Notes under the pieces: generated by a model
Told to the model about the DNA's origin: nothing
What the model saw: the letters and a program-made list of their open reading frames with translations, nothing else
Databases searched by the model: none
From: CAZAYY01 sp964489525
Lineage (GTDB): Bacteria; Chloroflexota; Anaerolineae; Anaerolineales; JABWBV01
Assembly (NCBI GenBank): GCA_964489525.1
Contig: CAZAYY010000005.1
Span: forward strand, 62,001-126,000
Direction: 5' to 3'
DNA: 64,000 nt
In this document: in pieces, positions 60,560 to 64,000 of the stretch
How positions within the stretch are numbered: position 1 is the stretch's first letter
Layout of the letters: each line of letters opens with the position of its first letter
Translations under genes and position numbers: made by a program

Positions 60560-63048
60560 GACCGGGTAGATTCAAAGCGCTGCCCCACAGCATCGAAGTG
60601 CGCCTGCTCGCGCGGGGTGAGGGGTCGTTTAACCGAATGTCGCAGCGCCAGGGCTTGTTGGAACAGGGTTTCGGCAGACGCATTCTCAGCCTGGCTGGCG
60701 ATTTCAGCATGGAACAGCAAAACCGAAGAGATGAGTACCACATCCTGGCGAGCGGTGTATTGGGCCAGAGCCTGATTCGATAGCGCCAGGGCTGTGGTGG
60801 TGTCGCCTTCGGCAGCAGCAATTTGCGCCAGGGCAAACTGCGGATCTGGTAAATAATAGCTATCGCCCATGGCTTCATATAGAGCAAGACTCTCCTGGAC
60901 GTATACCCTGGCCTCTGGCAAGCTGCCTGCTTCTCGCAGGGCTTCTGCAAGGTTATCCAATACATACGCCCTCAGCCAGCCCGCCTCTTGCTGGATCACC
61001 CGCTCCAGGGCTTGTTCCAGCCAAATCTTTGCTTGAGGCAGGTCCAGCATTTCCAAAGCAATAATCCCTTTATGCACCCATGCCTGGGTGGGGTCTGTAG
61101 AGGGAGATACAGCAATGCTCTCATCCAGATAAGCCAATGCCTCAGCGTAGCTGCCCATCATAAAGGCCACCAACCCCAGGTTGTGAAACACAGTTGCCAG
61201 GCGGTCGGGGTCACCTAGCTCACGACAGATAAGCAGGCCTTCCTGGTGGCGTGCCAGGCTCTGTTCGAACTCTTCAAGGTTGAGGTGAATGGAAGCAAGT
61301 CCATTCAGTGCCCTGGCCCGGGCGTGCAGGTCTGGCTGGGCTGCCAACGGAAGAGAGAGTGCAGCCTGAAGCATCTCTTTCCCCAATTGGAACCATCCTC
61401 GCCGGAACCAGAACCACCAAAGGCTGCTTGCCAGCGCAACAGCCCCTTCCCCATCGGAACCGGAAATGAGCCAACGCAGTGCATCCAGGCAGTTTTGGTG
61501 TTCAACCAGGGCGCGCTGCATCCAATCTGCCTGATCATCACCCAGCAAGCCAGAAAAAACCAACCGAGCAAACCCGGTGTAAAAAGCCGCATACTGGGCC
61601 TGGCAAGCGGCTAACTGCCCGGAACCAATCAACTGCTCGAGGGCAAAGGTTCGCAAGGTTTCCAATAAAGTAACCCGACCAGCATCGAACCCAATCAAAT
61701 TGGTCCTGGCAAGGGCAGCCAGGAGGCGCTCATCCGCGCCTGCCACGGCTTGGGCTGCCTCCGGCGAACAGCCCCCAGCAAACACCCCCAGTCGAACAAA
61801 AGCAGCCTGCTCAAGAGGGGGGAGCATATCAAAACTCCAACTGATGGCGGCTCGCAGGGTGCGGTGGCGTTCAGCCACGTTTCGCCAGGTTTGTTGGAAC
61901 CAGCTGGAAGATAGCTGGGCGTTGCCGCGCAGCATCAGAAGCTGCTGTACGAGGGATTGGGGAGTTAGCTCACGCAGCCGCCCGACAACCAATTCGAGGG
62001 CCAGGGGCAGACCGTCTAACGCCACGCATAGGGTTGCCAAAGGAAGAAGATTCGCCTGGGTAAGCGCGAACGAAGGGTCCCCCGCCCGGGCGCGCGCCAA
62101 TAAAAGCTGCATCGAAGCGCATTGACCCCAGGTGTCCAGGTCGGGGGGCTGCGCCAGATCAGGAACGGGCAGTGGCGACAGTGGAAACTCTTGCTCACCA
62201 TACAAATCCAGGGGAGTTCGACTGGTGCAGAGCAGCTTGAGCCGCGGCGCCAACGCCAGCCATTCGGCAAAATTCGAAGCGCTGTCCAAAATATGCTCGC
62301 AGTTATCCAATACAAGAAGCAGGCTGCGCGGCCGCAGGTAGGCGCTGATGGCTTGATTCAACGTTTGGTGGGCTGCAGGAATGCTTCCCAGGTCGCCCAA
62401 CGCAAGCGCCTGTGAAACAGCAATTACGACTTCCCCGGCCGTTGGTACATTCGCCAGGGAAACAAATACCACCCCTTGGGCAAACTTATGGGCAACCAGA
62501 AGGGCAATTTCCATCGCCAGCCGGGTTTTGCCAATCCCGGGTGCGCCAATAATCGTAATTAAACGGTTCGCCTGGAGTAAGTCCAGGATGCCCGCAACTT
62601 CTGGATCGCGTCCCAACAAGGGCAGCAAAGGTGTTGGCGGAAAATGGACTGGCTGCCCGGCCAGCGCGACCGGATCTGGAGAAATTACGACAGGAGACGA
62701 CGGGGTGAAGTTGGCCGCTGCTTTTATTCCCATCCGCCGGGGGGATTTCCCAGCTTTGTTGGTTTCAGACGCATGGCGAGATTGGGCCATGCGCGCTTTT
62801 CCGGCCAGCGCCTGGAGTTCTTCCGCCAGCCGTTCCTGCCGGTCCAGTCCTAAAGCAGGGATAAACAATGCTGCTACCACAACCAGGTCAGGCAGGCGCG
62901 AACCATTCTCTAACCGGGCAATTTGCTCCCGGCTGTAACCCACTGCCTGGCCCAGTTCACCCTGCGTGAGGCGGGCGCGTTTCCGCAGCAGGCGCAGCGC
63001 CTCACCAAAAGAAGCAGGAAGCGTTTTTTTTGGGGTGGGTTTTGTCAC
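60556..63048 (-). CDS. XRE-STAND (NB-ARC-like)-TPR regulator
   Basis: 830 residues from a GTG with AAGGTG about 8 nt upstream. An XRE helix-turn-helix (about 15-70, LTQGELGQAVGYSREQIARLENG) is followed by a linker and a STAND ATPase with Walker A IGAPGIGKT (about 167-175), Walker B LLLVLDNCEHI (about 247-257) and LLCTSRTPL. A winged helix and TPR-like repeats fill about 520-830. This is the AfsR/MalT-like plan of large sensing regulators. Divergent from the secreted beta-helix protein and convergent with the lipoprotein. The signal and target are unknown. Confidence 0.85.
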   Translation of the reverse strand: MTKPTPKKTLPASFGEALRLLRKRARLTQGELGQAVGYSREQIARLENGSRLPDLVVVAALFIPALGLDRQERLAEELQALAGKARMAQSRHASETNKAGKSPRRMGIKAAANFTPSSPVVISPDPVALAGQPVHFPPTPLLPLLGRDPEVAGILDLLQANRLITIIGAPGIGKTRLAMEIALLVAHKFAQGVVFVSLANVPTAGEVVIAVSQALALGDLGSIPAAHQTLNQAISAYLRPRSLLLVLDNCEHILDSASNFAEWLALAPRLKLLCTSRTPLDLYGEQEFPLSPLPVPDLAQPPDLDTWGQCASMQLLLARARAGDPSFALTQANLLPLATLCVALDGLPLALELVVGRLRELTPQSLVQQLLMLRGNAQLSSSWFQQTWRNVAERHRTLRAAISWSFDMLPPLEQAAFVRLGVFAGGCSPEAAQAVAGADERLLAALARTNLIGFDAGRVTLLETLRTFALEQLIGSGQLAACQAQYAAFYTGFARLVFSGLLGDDQADWMQRALVEHQNCLDALRWLISGSDGEGAVALASSLWWFWFRRGWFQLGKEMLQAALSLPLAAQPDLHARARALNGLASIHLNLEEFEQSLARHQEGLLICRELGDPDRLATVFHNLGLVAFMMGSYAEALAYLDESIAVSPSTDPTQAWVHKGIIALEMLDLPQAKIWLEQALERVIQQEAGWLRAYVLDNLAEALREAGSLPEARVYVQESLALYEAMGDSYYLPDPQFALAQIAAAEGDTTTALALSNQALAQYTARQDVVLISSVLLFHAEIASQAENASAETLFQQALALRHSVKRPLTPREQAHFDAVGQRFESTRS

Positions 63049-63147
63049 AAAATGTCACCTTAATGAAGATACAGCCGGGTATAGTTGCCACATCATCAGC
63101 AATGCCTTTTATCTGGCCCATGCCTGCACCCGGCTGAACCGGTTAAT

Positions 63148-63153
63148 TATACT
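63148..63153 (+). promoter_or_regulatory. possible -10 of the beta-helix gene
   Basis: TATACT, with a leader of about 140 nt to the ATG at 63296. The 247-bp divergent region (63049-63295) also holds a TATACC on the minus strand (63075-63080) that could serve the XRE-STAND gene. No other feature is seen there. Confidence 0.35.
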
Positions 63154-63295
63154 CCTGCTGAACGGGGCAACTGTGCCCCGTCGCTTCAGGCCGTGTTTAA
63201 TTCGGTTTGGGGAATGGTGCTTTGGACCAAAAGGGAACCAGGGCAACTCAGGTGGAAGGCTATTGGTTCAAAAGCATTTTTTGAAGGAGTAAAAA

Positions 63296-64000
63296 ATGAA
63301 AAAAACTTTGATCTTTTTTGGATTGGTTGTGGTTTTCCTGTTTTTCTTGGCCGCCTCTGCCCCATCGGTCTCTGCGGCAGATTCGGTGGTCGGGAACGGC
63401 ACACCGCAAAGCTGCACAGAATCCGCATTCAATTCCGCCCTGGCGGGAATGGGCGGCGGGGGAACCCTCACTTTCAACTGCGGCAGCAACCCGCACACCA
63501 TCCAGGTAACCAGCCCCAAAAACCTCGTAAACGGCATTGTTGTAGACGGCGGAGGGTTAATCACGCTTTCGGGTGGGGATGCAGCCCGAATTTTCACCAT
63601 TGATGCACAGGCAAACGTCCAAATTCAGCATCTCACCCTGGCCGATGGCAGCGCCGCAGGCGGGGGTGCTATTCTTTCTGCAGGCAATATGAACGCGGCG
63701 TATAACGCTCTCACCCTGCTCGATGTAACCCTGGTGGGCAATCATTCCACGGGCATCGGCGGGGCAATCAGCGCACAGTACACCGATTTAATCATCACCA
63801 ACAGCACACTGCAAGAAAACACATCCAACGGTGCAGGCGCAGCCATCAACCTGTACGGCGGCTCACTTACCATGACCGAAACAGATGTGTTCACCAATAC
63901 CACCCTGCAGGGCGGGGCTTCGAGCGGCGGTTTACAACTTGCCTATGCAACTTTCACCATTCAAACAACGGAACTGCGCGGCAACACAAGCACGTTTTCT
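63296..64000 (+). CDS. secreted right-handed beta-helix protein, 3' end outside the window
   Basis: At least 235 residues, running off the right edge. A clear Sec signal peptide (about 1-28, cleaved near SVSAADS) is followed by repeated short strands rich in Gly, Asn, Thr and Ser: IVVDGGG, IQHLTLADGSA, LTLLDVTLVGNHS, LIITNSTLQENTS, LTMTETDVFTNTT. Such rungs of about 20-25 residues are the pattern of pectate-lyase-like beta helices and of polymorphic-membrane-protein repeats. No catalytic residue is recognised. GAAGGAG precedes the ATG by 6 nt. A surface or extracellular adhesin-like role is likely. Confidence 0.85.
   Translation, partial: MKKTLIFFGLVVVFLFFLAASAPSVSAADSVVGNGTPQSCTESAFNSALAGMGGGGTLTFNCGSNPHTIQVTSPKNLVNGIVVDGGGLITLSGGDAARIFTIDAQANVQIQHLTLADGSAAGGGAILSAGNMNAAYNALTLLDVTLVGNHSTGIGGAISAQYTDLIITNSTLQENTSNGAGAAINLYGGSLTMTETDVFTNTTLQGGASSGGLQLAYATFTIQTTELRGNTSTFS

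Noticed and set aside
60556..63048. Calling the XRE-STAND-TPR protein an antiphage Avs-type defence gene
   Set aside because: It has an N-terminal DNA-binding domain and no nuclease, protease or membrane effector, which fits a transcription regulator better. No defence genes are near it.
1..64000. tRNA, rRNA, CRISPR arrays and insertion sequences
   Set aside because: Intergenic regions are all under 300 bp. None shows a T-arm-like GGTTCRA block with a cloverleaf, repeat-spacer units, transposase motifs or terminal inverted repeats with target duplications.

Overview
The window looks like a chromosomal piece of a Chloroflexota bacterium, most likely class Anaerolineae. This is inferred from gene content, since there is no rRNA gene. 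The supporting traits are a mevalonate kinase beside an isopentenyl phosphate kinase, many giant membrane glycosyltransferases, a membrane-anchored YvcK, a TopA with an N-terminal zinc ribbon, CpXC and FHA/Ser-Thr kinase proteins, and a moderately GC-rich sequence. I see 54 protein genes and no tRNA, rRNA, CRISPR array or insertion sequence. Both ends cut genes.

Region 1 (1-17427, all minus strand) is one long co-directional run. It starts with lepA, followed by a flippase-like LPG-synthase-TM protein, a nucleotide-sugar epimerase, a GT4 glycosyltransferase, a YfhO-like membrane protein, four GT39/PMT-type integral-membrane glycosyltransferases, a small unknown membrane protein and a SAM methyltransferase. 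Spacings are mostly 5-50 bp with several overlaps. It looks like a machine that moves sugars from lipid carriers onto an envelope acceptor. Region 2 (17579-18781) is an AT-rich island of three unknown small genes. Region 3 (18953-24154) holds tlyA, then a plus-strand cassette of a decaprenyl-phosphate phosphoribosyltransferase-like UbiA protein, mevalonate kinase and isopentenyl phosphate kinase (isoprenoid supply and lipid-linked pentose), then dgt and greA.

Region 4 (24236-37142) is mostly information processing: an unknown two-helix membrane protein, topA, dprA, rimM, a KH-domain gene, rpsP, ffh, degV, pyrimidine-nucleoside phosphorylase, queA, a DUF2905 protein, ruvB and upp. Region 5 (37229-45651) is central carbon and maintenance: an HExxH membrane protein, tpiA, sppA, pgk, gap, yvcK and recJ. 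The gap upstream region is unusually rich in palindromes, including a perfect TGTGA-N6-TCACA site.

Region 6 (45670-57735) is an envelope and signalling neighbourhood: a GT2 polyprenyl-phosphate-sugar synthase-like protein, an AAA ATPase with a winged helix, a glycerophosphodiesterase, a GH3-fold protein that has lost the NagZ-type catalytic dyad, a membrane Ser/Thr kinase divergent from an FHA-winged-helix protein, a CpXC protein, an orphan GAF-PAS histidine kinase and a class III aminotransferase. Region 7 (57835-64000) has tgt, uppP, a PstS-like lipoprotein, an XRE-STAND-TPR regulator and the start of a secreted beta-helix protein.

A recurrent feature is a -10 box placed 6-7 nt before the ATG (ruvB, tgt, tlyA, ubiA-like, sppA, GT2). 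This predicts leaderless mRNAs beside ordinary Shine-Dalgarno genes. No complete new defence or mobile system is visible. The best candidates for undescribed biology are the GT39 cluster, the kinase/FHA-winged-helix pair with its degenerate GH3 neighbour, and the palindrome-rich gap control region.
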